NCBI GenBank assembly: GCA_015491935.1
Contig: WGGB01000112.1
Span: 1 to 36,673 of the forward strand
Length of the DNA: 36,673 bases
Source: Alteromonadaceae bacterium
Lineage (GTDB): Bacteria > Pseudomonadota > Gammaproteobacteria > Enterobacterales > Alteromonadaceae
Reading direction: 5' to 3'
A program made the translations under genes and the position numbers. Below the pieces are notes generated by a model that saw nothing but the letters and a program-made list of their open reading frames with translations, did not search any database and was not told the DNA's origin. Positions 24,635 through 33,455 of the stretch are shown one piece after another (position 1 is the stretch's first letter; each line of letters begins with the position of its first letter).

Positions 24635-25192
24635 ATGCTCCTCAATGTAAATGTTTACTCACTTTTTGTAAAATCCGTTAAAGTTTTTGCCTTGAGCACA
24701 CTGTTTTTTTCCACCGTTAATTTTGCCGATAACAGCCAACAACCGCAATCATTGGCAAATAATTTAGAACAAGTAAAAAGTGCGGTATTAAAACTTAATC
24801 GCGAACTCTTCATTTTAGAAGAAGATTTATTATTTCCCGCCAGCACGCAAGTAGCGGTTTTTGTGTCGGTTGATATTGGTCGTTTTTTTGCGTTAGACAG
24901 TGTTGAATTAAAAATTGATAGTAAAGATGTCAGTGGCTTTTTATATACCGACCGCCAACGCAAAGCGCTAGAAAAAGGCGGCATTCAGCGTATTTATCTC
25001 GGTAACTTAAAAACAGGAAAACACCAATTAACCGCAATTTTTACTGGCGTTGACAATGACGGCAGAACCATTAAACAAGCGGTAACGCATCAGTTTAACA
25101 AAGACGATGACGCTAAAATGATCGAATTAAAAGTTGAAGATAACGTTGCTAATTATCGCGCGGCAATTCATGTTGAAGAATGGGCGTTGTAA
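24635..25192 (+). CDS. Exported protein of unknown function
   Basis: 185 aa with a signal peptide (about 1-31, ending NFA-DN). A short helical region (LANNLEQVKSAVLKLNREL) follows, then a beta-rich part with VAVFVSVDIGRFFALDSVEL and GGIQRIYLGNLKTGKHQLTA. This is reminiscent of an immunoglobulin-like fold; I do not recognise a family. It has an AAGGTT ribosome site and sits between the DUF3570 barrel and the first large TPR protein, 6 bp before the latter. It is probably a periplasmic component or chaperone of the same apparatus. Confidence 0.7.
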   Translation: MLLNVNVYSLFVKSVKVFALSTLFFSTVNFADNSQQPQSLANNLEQVKSAVLKLNRELFILEEDLLFPASTQVAVFVSVDIGRFFALDSVELKIDSKDVSGFLYTDRQRKALEKGGIQRIYLGNLKTGKHQLTAIFTGVDNDGRTIKQAVTHQFNKDDDAKMIELKVEDNVANYRAAIHVEEWAL

Positions 25193-25198
25193 ATTATT

Positions 25199-27454
25199 AT
25201 GCGTTGTTCTGTTAACTTACTCGTTGTTATTGTGCTTTTACTTGCTACAGCAAGCGCAACGTGTGTTGCTCAAGCCCAACATCAAGTCCCACACAATAAC
25301 CAATTAACCAGTAAGCATGATGGTGCTGAGTTTAAAAACAAACTCTATCGCCAAGCATTGTTTTTTTATTTTTCAGGCAATTATGCACAAGCCTTACGAC
25401 AAATCAGTATTAATAATCAACGTTTTAATGCTAACACGGCAAAAAGCGATGTATTTAACGCCGGCTTACAAGTGTCGATGGGGTTACAGCAACAAGCTAG
25501 CAAAAGTCTACTTGCCATTGCTGCACAGCAATCTCAAAAGCCAACAACCAGAAAACAAAAAAATGATGGCAGTAAGTCGGCAACCTCGCCCGATGAACTG
25601 CTGCTCATTGCCTTATTACAACTGAGCGGACAACAAGTTGAGCAAGGCAATAATCGCCAAGCACAACAAACCTTAGCCAAAATAAAACAAGTTTCATCGG
25701 CTTATTACCAACAATATTACACCTTAAATCAACTTGCTTACTGGCCTGCTGCGCCAGAACACTTAGCACCAATATCTTCTACTAACAAGTCAGCAAAAAG
25801 TAACCCTGAGAATAATAGCGCTCCGCTTAGCTCTCCTTATATTCAAGTTAACCAAGCTCTGTGGCTTATCGAAAACCATGACTACCAGCAGGCAGAAACT
25901 CTTTTATTAGCGGTAAAAAATCAACAACCTAAGTCTGCTAAAATTACCTTTTGGCAACAGCTGTTTAGCCCCTTTGCGGGACAAGATGAAAACGATATCG
26001 CTAATACCAACTCACAAAATGATTCAGACAATGACACGCAAATTCAGCAGCAAGCTATCGCCGATTATGCGCAGTTATTACTGGCACAAATGTATATTAA
26101 ACAGCAACGCTATACTGACAGTTTCGCTACCTTAAAATCTTTTCCGCAACACAGCTCTTACAGTGAATCGGCGTTATTTTTATTTGCTTATGCGGCGCAA
26201 AAAACACAACACTACGAGCTGGCAATAACGTTATTTGATTTATTACAACAACAATATCCTTATTCAAATTTAGGTTGGCAAAGTGCGCTATTAAAAGCCT
26301 CGCAAATGGCAGAGCAACATCAGCAAAACACTTCAGTACCAGACACTTTACAAGATGGCTCTTTACAAGAAAAGATGACCACAGCAGAAAGAGAAAAATT
26401 ACTCAGTCAAAGTCTGCTTAATTACCAACAGGTAGCAGATTTTTTTAAGCATAAATTAAATGACTTAACCCGCTTTGAACAAGCTTTTTTAACAGCGGAT
26501 AACTTACTAACATTTTCCGCCAAAGTTGCTAGTTCGACTAGCCAAGAACCAGCCCAGCAACAGCTAGCCAACAAAGATATTATTGATCAATTAACGGCCG
26601 TTACGCCCTATCAAACCAATTCACCTTGGCTACAAAAAGCATTACAAAATCCAGCTCTTAAAGGCGATTACCAATATTTAACTGAATTCGATATACTCAC
26701 TCGCCATTTACAGCAACAACAAAATAAAAATCAATGGCTTAATTATACTTTAGCGCTAAACAAAAGCAGACAAGATAATATTTTTGGCGCCCAGCAGCAA
26801 CAGCCGATATCAGCGGTTATTAGTAAGCTTAAAGCACGCAGAGATCAACTTGCCGAGATGCTAAATATCGCCGAGCAGCAACAAAAATTGCAGCTGTTGG
26901 CTAACGCTAAGCAACAAAAATGGCTTCAAAGCATCACCAAGGGTGAAGAGGCGCTCACTATTATAAAGACACAACGCAATATCACTCACTATCAAAAAAG
27001 ATTACAACGCATTAAAGGTGTATTGCAGTGGCAACTCAGCCAGCAATTTATACCGCGTTTATGGCAACACAAAACCCAGCTTGCCGTTATTGATAAACAG
27101 CTAGCGCTTGCCCAAAAACAACAACAAAAGTTTACGCGCCTTGCTAACGCCCATCAGTCATTAAGCGCAATGGCACAGCGTCAACAAAAAGCGACCGTTA
27201 AACTCAACGCTTTAGTGAAAAAGATCCCGCAAATCACCGCTAAAGCTAACCAACAAATAAAAGCTCAAGTACAAGTATTTATAAACCAACAACGTGCGCG
27301 GTTAACCGCTAATTTATTAACCGCTCAACATGCGATAGCGACCATCCTTGAAAAAATGTCCTCTGGTACACAACAAGTTACAACGACAAAGGTGCCGCCG
27401 CTAGCTCTACCAAAGCAAGAGATACTAGAGCAAACAAAGAGTGAGGGCTTATAA
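25199..27454 (+). CDS. Large Gln-rich periplasmic TPR/coiled-coil protein
   Basis: 751 aa with a signal peptide (ending near AQA). The N-terminal part has TPR-like helix pairs (LYRQALFFYFSGNYAQALRQ, YAQLLLAQMYIKQQRYTDSF, LAITLFDLLQQQYPYSNLGW). From about 530 onward it is mostly Gln/Lys/Ala-rich and likely coiled coil (LAEMLNIAEQQQKLQLLANA, LALAQKQQQKFTRLANAHQS). No catalytic motif is visible. It is probably a scaffold bridging inner and outer membrane components. It overlaps the next TPR gene by one base (TAATG), so the two are coupled. In the Myxococcus Glt machine TPR proteins of this kind connect the motor to the outer membrane; I infer a similar role. Confidence 0.75.
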   Translation: MRCSVNLLVVIVLLLATASATCVAQAQHQVPHNNQLTSKHDGAEFKNKLYRQALFFYFSGNYAQALRQISINNQRFNANTAKSDVFNAGLQVSMGLQQQASKSLLAIAAQQSQKPTTRKQKNDGSKSATSPDELLLIALLQLSGQQVEQGNNRQAQQTLAKIKQVSSAYYQQYYTLNQLAYWPAAPEHLAPISSTNKSAKSNPENNSAPLSSPYIQVNQALWLIENHDYQQAETLLLAVKNQQPKSAKITFWQQLFSPFAGQDENDIANTNSQNDSDNDTQIQQQAIADYAQLLLAQMYIKQQRYTDSFATLKSFPQHSSYSESALFLFAYAAQKTQHYELAITLFDLLQQQYPYSNLGWQSALLKASQMAEQHQQNTSVPDTLQDGSLQEKMTTAEREKLLSQSLLNYQQVADFFKHKLNDLTRFEQAFLTADNLLTFSAKVASSTSQEPAQQQLANKDIIDQLTAVTPYQTNSPWLQKALQNPALKGDYQYLTEFDILTRHLQQQQNKNQWLNYTLALNKSRQDNIFGAQQQQPISAVISKLKARRDQLAEMLNIAEQQQKLQLLANAKQQKWLQSITKGEEALTIIKTQRNITHYQKRLQRIKGVLQWQLSQQFIPRLWQHKTQLAVIDKQLALAQKQQQKFTRLANAHQSLSAMAQRQQKATVKLNALVKKIPQITAKANQQIKAQVQVFINQQRARLTANLLTAQHAIATILEKMSSGTQQVTTTKVPPLALPKQEILEQTKSEGL

Positions 27455-30400
27455 TGACTCATTTTGCTATTAAAGCTAAAGCGGTTAAGGCTATGCACAT
27501 TATTAAAAAGCGTCATTTTTTCCGCTACCTCAGCTTATCTTTTAGCTGCATACTGTTATTAGGTTGTTTAAGTACGCCAACTCAAGACAACGAACCACAG
27601 CAAACTAACGCAAGAGCAACGCTCGCTGACTTGGCGGCTAAGGCAAACGCCAAAACAAGCGCCCAACAAAGTGCCGCACGTGCATTAGATAAACAGCAAC
27701 GCGCAAAAAAACTTGCGGCTATTTATCAATCCATTTTAACGCTCGAACCTGATACCAAAATAAGAAGCAAGGTTGAATACCGTCTCGCGCAAATTAACAC
27801 CCAACGTTATGAAAATTCGGCGGATGAAGAACTCAACGCCAGCAACATAGCTAAAAATGAACAGCAATTACAACAACTGATTAATCAATATCGCAATTTA
27901 CTACAACATCACCCTGATAGCGCTAACAATGAATTTGTGCAATATCAATTAGCCAAAGCATTAGACTTACAAGGTAAAACCAGTGCGAGTTTACTGGAAA
28001 TAAATTCATTACTTGCGCATTACCCAAACAGCCCTTATGGCGTAGAATTAAACTTTAGACGCGGTGACATTTATTATAATGCACAAAATTACCACGCAGC
28101 ATTAAGCGCTTATAACAAGGTTATCAACGCAGCCAACAATGACAAATACCTGCTTAATAGTCTGTATATGTCGGGCTGGTCGTTATTTAAATTAAATCGC
28201 TTACTTGATGCCGACAACGCTTTTATGCGCGTTTTTGAAACCATTATTGCGCAAAACAAACAGTTGCCTACGGCAGAAAATTTTAGTTTTGACAAGCTTA
28301 GTAGTGTCGGCAAAAGCTTAGCGCAAGACAGCCAACGAGTATTAAGTATTTCGTTAAGCCAACAGCAACAAGCAAAGTCGCTAGTTAAATTAATTAAAGA
28401 CAATAAAGCATTACCCCATTTAGCACTATATCAGCATTTGTTATTTCAAAATTTAGCAAATTTTTTACTGAAAAAAGAATTACCTCAAGATGCCGAATTA
28501 ACTTATCAAGCTTATATTGAACTTGCGCCTAATAGCCTATGGGCAGCACGTTTTTCACTTAATTTATTAGCCTTGTATCAACAGCAAGGTCAGTTTGCTT
28601 TGCTCGATAAATTAAAAAACAACTTTGTTAGTCGCTATGGCATTGGCAGTATCTTTTGGCAACAAGCTTCACAAGCGCAACAAAATGAATTATTGCCGCA
28701 CATACTCAGCTTTAGTTATGCGCACAGTCATCGCTTATACGCCAAAGCACAGCAACTTGCTCAAGGTAAAAACAGAGTAAAATATTTTAAAATGGCGGCG
28801 GCGGCTTTACATAGCTATTTACTACATGCTCGTTTAGCTCAGGCGCAACAGCTAGCAAAACTCAGTGAAAGGCAATATACAAAGCCGCAAGAGCGCTTAC
28901 AACACGATTTATTACACAATGAATTTTTATATGCTGAAGCGAATTTTGCCGCCAAGCAATATCAACAAGCCTTAACTAGTTATAAAACCATTGCTTATCA
29001 ACCTTTATCGCAAAACGCCTTAGTAAACAAAAAAGCGCAAAACGATGGCGCTTTGTCAAGCTCGTGGAAACAATTACAACAAAAAGCCGCGTATGCCACG
29101 ACAGTAACTATTAGAAAATTATTGCTTAATGCTGACGCGAAAAAAACAGCTGATGATGTTGAATATTCACAATTAATTAGCCAAAGAAATAAGCTCGATA
29201 AGCGCTTTATATTCAGCTATCCGCAAGACTCTCGTGCATTAGTACTCGCCAGCCACGCAACTGAATACAGTTTTGCTAATAACGACCACGCTGCTGTGGA
29301 AAACTTTAGTAACTTTATCTTAAAGCATTATCAAATTAAGCAACTATCACCTGCTCAAGAGGGCTTACAAAACAAAAGAGCAGTAAAAATATTTCCAGCC
29401 AAAGCGTTGAAACAAATAAACATTGCCAGCCAACTACAAGCGCATAGTTTGTATAAACAAAAACGTTATCCCGAGGCCGAATTCGCTTACGATTTAGCTT
29501 TAGACTACGTTAATAAAAAACAAAAAACTTGGGCAGAAATGCGCAATTTACTAGCGTCTTGTATTTATTTTCAAGGACAAGCATTAAAAGTAAGCCAACC
29601 GCAATTAGCGGTACAGCACTTTTTACGTTTAGGTAAAATTATTCCTGAATCAAGCTACAGAGTTACTGCCGAATTTGATGCGGCAAACTTATTATTGGCT
29701 CAGCAACATTGGCAACAAGCGGTTACGGTATTGCGCGCCTTTAAACAGCATTATCCCAAACACAAATACAGCGCTACCATTCCCGCTAAATTGGCAAAAG
29801 CATACACCGGCTTAAAACAATGGAATTTAGCTGCCGAACAACTACTGATCATGGTAAGTAGAGAATCCTCAAAAGAATTACGCCGCGAAGCACAATACAC
29901 CGCCGCAGAGTATTATCTTAAAGCAGGAAAAACAGCAAAAGCCCTCAACACTTTTAGAAGCTATGCACACACTTACCCAGAACCTTTTGCCGTTGCGCAA
30001 GAAGTACGTTTTAAAATGAGTGAGTTTTATCAACAAAATAGCGAGGCCAACAAGCGTTATTATTGGTATCGCAAAATACTCAGTTTTCATAAAAAACAAT
30101 CGACCAAGCCCAACACATTAATCACTGATCGCGAAACATTTTTAGCCTCTACCGCCGCCTTGGGTTTAGGACAAGCGCACCAACAAAGCTTTAAGTGGAT
30201 AAAATTAAAAGCACCTTTAAAGAAAACGTTAAAGCGCAAACAACGCGAAATGAAAAAAGCGATTGGCTATTATCAACAAGTATTAGCACTTAAATTAGCT
30301 AACTTTGTGCCGCATGCCACATATAACTTAGCGATGCTTTATCAACAATTAGCGCAAGATGTTTTACATTCGCAGCGGCCAAAAAATCTCGACGATCTGG

Positions 30401-30609
30401 CACTGGAAGAGTACGACATTGTGCTAGAAGAATTAGCTTACCCTTTTGAGGAAAAAGCCATCGACATTCATGTGAGTAATACCCAACGCGCTTGGCAAAA
30501 TATTTATGATCAATGGGTTGCTAAAAGTTTTGCTGCACTGGCAAAATTATCACCCGCGCTTTATGACAGAAAGGAGCCGATGCCTGATGTTATCGACGCT
30601 ATTTATTAA
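27454..30609 (+). CDS. Very large TPR lipoprotein
   Basis: 1051 aa. Lipoprotein signal with lipobox LLGC (Cys at about 38) after a long n-region. An alternative ATG at 27493 would shorten it. GAGGG lies just before the first ATG, which I keep because of the coupled TAATG. Many TPR-like repeats run through the whole protein, for example YQLAKALDLQGKTSASLLEI, LNFRRGDIYYNAQNYHAALS, YPEAEFAYDLALDYVNKKQ and AKLAKAYTGLKQWNLAAEQL. It is Gln/Ala/Lys-rich like its neighbours. The repeat architecture resembles the large TPR proteins of gliding-type machines. The next gene starts inside its last codons (23-bp overlap). Confidence 0.8.
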   Translation: MTHFAIKAKAVKAMHIIKKRHFFRYLSLSFSCILLLGCLSTPTQDNEPQQTNARATLADLAAKANAKTSAQQSAARALDKQQRAKKLAAIYQSILTLEPDTKIRSKVEYRLAQINTQRYENSADEELNASNIAKNEQQLQQLINQYRNLLQHHPDSANNEFVQYQLAKALDLQGKTSASLLEINSLLAHYPNSPYGVELNFRRGDIYYNAQNYHAALSAYNKVINAANNDKYLLNSLYMSGWSLFKLNRLLDADNAFMRVFETIIAQNKQLPTAENFSFDKLSSVGKSLAQDSQRVLSISLSQQQQAKSLVKLIKDNKALPHLALYQHLLFQNLANFLLKKELPQDAELTYQAYIELAPNSLWAARFSLNLLALYQQQGQFALLDKLKNNFVSRYGIGSIFWQQASQAQQNELLPHILSFSYAHSHRLYAKAQQLAQGKNRVKYFKMAAAALHSYLLHARLAQAQQLAKLSERQYTKPQERLQHDLLHNEFLYAEANFAAKQYQQALTSYKTIAYQPLSQNALVNKKAQNDGALSSSWKQLQQKAAYATTVTIRKLLLNADAKKTADDVEYSQLISQRNKLDKRFIFSYPQDSRALVLASHATEYSFANNDHAAVENFSNFILKHYQIKQLSPAQEGLQNKRAVKIFPAKALKQINIASQLQAHSLYKQKRYPEAEFAYDLALDYVNKKQKTWAEMRNLLASCIYFQGQALKVSQPQLAVQHFLRLGKIIPESSYRVTAEFDAANLLLAQQHWQQAVTVLRAFKQHYPKHKYSATIPAKLAKAYTGLKQWNLAAEQLLIMVSRESSKELRREAQYTAAEYYLKAGKTAKALNTFRSYAHTYPEPFAVAQEVRFKMSEFYQQNSEANKRYYWYRKILSFHKKQSTKPNTLITDRETFLASTAALGLGQAHQQSFKWIKLKAPLKKTLKRKQREMKKAIGYYQQVLALKLANFVPHATYNLAMLYQQLAQDVLHSQRPKNLDDLALEEYDIVLEELAYPFEEKAIDIHVSNTQRAWQNIYDQWVAKSFAALAKLSPALYDRKEPMPDVIDAIY
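30571..30576 (+). promoter_or_regulatory. Ribosome-binding site of the short TPR lipoprotein gene
   Basis: AAGGAG lies 10 bases before the ATG at 30587, inside the end of the large TPR gene. No comparable site precedes the alternative ATG at 30611, so 30587 is preferred. Confidence 0.55.
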
Positions 30610-31402
30610 TATGAGTAGAAGTACACGCCTAAGCAAAGCACTAGTACTAAGTTTGTTAGTACTAACAAGCGCGATTATGCAAGGTTGTTCAAGCCTTAGC
30701 GAAAAAGAGCTATCGTCTGATAAAGAATTACACCATTTAGGCAAAGATATTGTTGATATGGTAACAGTTGACAACAAACAAACGCCATCAGCCAATGAAG
30801 CATCAAGCAATAAATCAGCAAAGAATGAACAGCTAAGTCCGACAGCAACAGCAATTAAAAATTTATATCTTGAACAGCAAGCAAACAGCAAAGTAAGCGC
30901 GGCAAGTGCCGCTAACTTTAAAGCCGCATTAACCCTGATGCACGCTAAAAAATGGCAAAAGGCGCAGCAATTATTAGACAAAATTATTGCTCAGCAACCT
31001 GAACTTAGCGGTAGTTATGTAAACAAAGCTTTAATTTTTATGCAGCAAAAACAATTAGTCGCAGCAAATGAACAGCTGATTAAAGCGATTACGGCAAACC
31101 CATTAAATCCTTATGCACACAATTTACAAGGACAAATAGCACGATTACAAGGCAACTTTAGCTTAGCCGAAAAAAGCTATCGCCAAGCACTCACTATATG
31201 GCCTCAATACTCACAAGCACAGTTAAATATGGCGATTTTATTAGAGCTATATCGTGGCCAGTTAGTCAATGCTAAAAAACATTATCAAGCGTATCTGAAA
31301 ATAAAACCGCAAGATAAACAAGTACAACGTTGGTTGGCAGGACTTAATATAAAAATAAAACGCGCGGGCACAACTACAATTAACGTGAATAAAAAACATT
31401 AA
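30587..31402 (+). CDS. Short TPR lipoprotein
   Basis: About 271 aa. A hydrophobic stretch (ALVLSLLVLTSAIMQGC, Cys at about 34) gives a lipoprotein signal, though Met-Gln before Gly-Cys is not an ideal lipobox. Residues after a Ser/Asn-rich linker form two to four TPRs: FKAALTLMHAKKWQKAQQLL, YVNKALIFMQQKQLVAANEQ, AHNLQGQIARLQGNFSLAEK and AQLNMAILLELYRGQLVNAK. This single TPR domain plus lipid anchor is like GltE-type outer-membrane TPR lipoproteins. Start choice: ATG 30587 with an AAGGAG site; ATG 30611 is an alternative with a better n-region but no ribosome site. Confidence 0.75.
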   Translation: MLSTLFINMSRSTRLSKALVLSLLVLTSAIMQGCSSLSEKELSSDKELHHLGKDIVDMVTVDNKQTPSANEASSNKSAKNEQLSPTATAIKNLYLEQQANSKVSAASAANFKAALTLMHAKKWQKAQQLLDKIIAQQPELSGSYVNKALIFMQQKQLVAANEQLIKAITANPLNPYAHNLQGQIARLQGNFSLAEKSYRQALTIWPQYSQAQLNMAILLELYRGQLVNAKKHYQAYLKIKPQDKQVQRWLAGLNIKIKRAGTTTINVNKKH

Positions 31403-31420
31403 CGCAAGGAGCAAGCCATT

Positions 31421-31741
31421 ATGATTAAATCCACAACGCACTTTGTGCTGTTAGCACTGTTGTTTAGCGGTGTTTTTACCGTTAAAGCCTCGGCAAGTGA
31501 TAGTAAAAATAATAAAAAACCGTCACAAACCATGACCATAAATAGTAAAATAAAAGGTTCGCAGCAACAACCTAAGGTCTTGTATATCATGCCTTGGCAA
31601 GGTATAAAGACTCCCATAGTGGTAAAAGGTAAAACCATGAATTTAACTCTGCCAAGCTTTAAACCCATTAATCCTAAAGTGTTTAAACAGCAAGTTAGTG
31701 ACTTTAACAAACAACAACAATTAAATAATAAAGGAAAATAA
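31421..31741 (+). CDS. Small exported protein next to the TolQ gene
   Basis: 106 aa with a signal peptide (ending ASA-SD, about residue 26). The mature part is basic and contains INSKIKGSQQQPKVLYIMPW followed by a hydrophobic/Pro segment and a charged C-terminal helix. The QQPKVLYIMPW segment looks like one I have seen in small proteins beside TolQ/ExbD genes, but I know no function. AGGAG precedes the ATG. The TolQ-like gene begins 1 bp after the stop, so its product is probably a periplasmic partner of the motor. Confidence 0.65.
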   Translation: MIKSTTHFVLLALLFSGVFTVKASASDSKNNKKPSQTMTINSKIKGSQQQPKVLYIMPWQGIKTPIVVKGKTMNLTLPSFKPINPKVFKQQVSDFNKQQQLNNKGK

Positions 31742-31742
31742 A

Positions 31743-32399
31743 ATGAGCTTTTTTGACAGTATAGTTGCCTTTTTACAAAACGGAGGCACCTTTATTTACC
31801 CCATTGCGCTCGTATTAGTGTTAGGTTTAGCAATCACCATTGAACGCTGGTTATATTTAAGCTCGATACAAGGGGTCAATAAAAAGGCCTTCACGTTAAT
31901 TCAAAACGCCTTAAAAACGGGCGATATCTCGACCATAGACCATCATGCAAAAAGTAACGATGCACCAGTATTAAATGTTTTAAAGTCGGGCATATCGCGC
32001 TTATCAGACGATAGCCGTCGCGAAGATGTAGAATATGCGATGGAAGAAACTATTATGGAATATATGCTAAGACTAGAAAAACGCACACCGTTTTTAGCAA
32101 TATTAGCTAACATTGCCACCTTGCTCGGTTTACTCGGCACTATTATGGGGCTTATTGCTGCTTTCTCTGCTGTGGCTAATGCTGATCCCGCCGAAAAAGC
32201 CAACTTGCTATCGGCAAGTATCTCGGTGGCGATGAATACCACCGCCTTTGGTTTGATCACCGCTATTCCGCTAATTTTATTTCATTCGGGTTTACAAACT
32301 AAAACCGCAACTATTACCGATTCATTAGAAATGGCAGGTATAAAGCTATTAAATACTCTGTCTTTTAATAAACAAACAGGTACAAGCCGAGGCGAATAA
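31743..32399 (+). CDS. MotA/TolQ/ExbB-family proton channel protein
   Basis: 218 aa, three transmembrane segments: about 15-35 (FIYPIALVLVLGLAITIERW), about 110-135 (FLAILANIATLLGLLGTIMG) and about 155-180 (SISVAMNTTAFGLITAIPLI). These include the conserved GLLGTIMGLIAAF helix and the Thr-rich AMNTTAFGL helix that lines the proton path. ExbB/TolQ/MotA proteins form a pentamer around an ExbD/TolR/MotB dimer and use the proton motive force to do work in the envelope. Two ExbD-like genes follow directly, 2 bp downstream, so this is the stator of a Tol/Exb/Agl-like motor. Confidence 0.93.
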   Translation: MSFFDSIVAFLQNGGTFIYPIALVLVLGLAITIERWLYLSSIQGVNKKAFTLIQNALKTGDISTIDHHAKSNDAPVLNVLKSGISRLSDDSRREDVEYAMEETIMEYMLRLEKRTPFLAILANIATLLGLLGTIMGLIAAFSAVANADPAEKANLLSASISVAMNTTAFGLITAIPLILFHSGLQTKTATITDSLEMAGIKLLNTLSFNKQTGTSRGE

Positions 32400-32401
32400 T
32401 A

Positions 32402-32926
32402 ATGAACATTCGTCGTCGCCAAAAACCAAAAACAGAAAGCGAACTTGATATCACTTCATTTATGAATTTAATGATCGTGTTAGTGCCGGTGCTATTGCTG
32501 AGTTTGGTTTTTTCACAAGTAAGAATTTTAAACTTACAATTACCGATCATGGCAAACACAGCGCAGCCATTAGATAAAACCAAGAAAAAGGTTTTAGAAT
32601 TAGTGATCACTAAACAGCATTTAACACTGAATTATCCTGCAGGGGTGTTATTAAAACGTTTTAATGTTACCGACCATGGTTACGATTTTTCAGCGTTATC
32701 GGTTTATTTGCAAGATTTAAAATTAACTTTTCAGCAGCAAAAAATAGAAAAAAACAACATTGTTATTTTACTAGCACCCGACATTGATTATCAAACCATA
32801 GTTTCGGCAATGGACACAGTACGCTCGTTTAAAGCGGTGGTAGCGGCAAATTTAGTCGATGCAGAATTATTTCCGCTGATTTCACTAGGTGACGCGCCAA
32901 TTAAGCAAACAGGAGCGCAGCAATGA
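32402..32926 (+). CDS. ExbD/TolR-family protein lacking the transmembrane Asp
   Basis: 174 aa. A short basic N-terminus leads into one transmembrane helix, DITSFMNLMIVLVPVLLLSL, and then a periplasmic domain. In ExbD/TolR/AglQ-type proteins the helix carries an essential proton-binding Asp (motif FIDVMLVLL). Here the aligned residue is Asn22 (FMNLMIVLV). The next gene encodes a second ExbD-like protein in which the Asp is present. The pair suggests an asymmetric heterodimer. The stop overlaps the next start (ATGA). The family call is firm; loss of proton binding is inferred from alignment by eye. Confidence 0.87.
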   Translation: MNIRRRQKPKTESELDITSFMNLMIVLVPVLLLSLVFSQVRILNLQLPIMANTAQPLDKTKKKVLELVITKQHLTLNYPAGVLLKRFNVTDHGYDFSALSVYLQDLKLTFQQQKIEKNNIVILLAPDIDYQTIVSAMDTVRSFKAVVAANLVDAELFPLISLGDAPIKQTGAQQ

Positions 32927-33453
32927 AGCAATCGCCTAAAGCAAAACGCTTAGCCAGACACTACAAAAGAATGAACTCCGCCAGCAAACTCAACCTTGTG
33001 GCGTTAATGGACATCTTTACCATTTTAGTGTTTTTTCTTATTGTTAATCAGTCAGAAGTTAGGGTATTGCAAAATATAAAAGAGATAAATTTACCTGTTT
33101 CTATCGCCGATAAATTACCCGAAGAAAACTTAGTGATCACAGTATTAAATAATCGCGTATTAATTCAAGATAAAGTAGTTTGGCAACAAGCCCAAAAGGC
33201 AACATCATTAAGCCAAGCACAAAGTAAAAAACTTACCCGCGCGTTAAAAAACGAATTAAATTACCAAGCCAGCCGCCGCGCTAAATTATCAAAAAGTGAA
33301 CTCAAAAAAGGTCGTGCTGTTACTATTATTGGTGATGCAGCAACGCCTTATGTGGTGTTAAAACAAATTATCGCCGCCTGTGCTAACAGCGACTATCGTA
33401 ATGTTTCACTCGCAGTTAAGCAAAATGCTAAAAACAAGCAGCGTGAGGGTTAA
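32923..33453 (+). CDS. ExbD/TolR-family protein with the transmembrane Asp
   Basis: 176 aa. It has a basic cytoplasmic N-terminus (about 22 residues) and one transmembrane helix, LNLVALMDIFTILVFFLIVN, with Asp30 at the proton-binding site. The periplasmic domain contains NLVITVLNNRVLIQDKVVWQ and a terminal segment TIIGDAATPYVVLKQIIAAC, as in ExbD/TolR. It overlaps the preceding ExbD-like gene by 4 bp, and the AgmX-like gene begins 2 bp after its stop. It is the likely force-generating partner of the TolQ-like channel. Confidence 0.9.
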   Translation: MKQSPKAKRLARHYKRMNSASKLNLVALMDIFTILVFFLIVNQSEVRVLQNIKEINLPVSIADKLPEENLVITVLNNRVLIQDKVVWQQAQKATSLSQAQSKKLTRALKNELNYQASRRAKLSKSELKKGRAVTIIGDAATPYVVLKQIIAACANSDYRNVSLAVKQNAKNKQREG

Positions 33454-33455
33454 TC

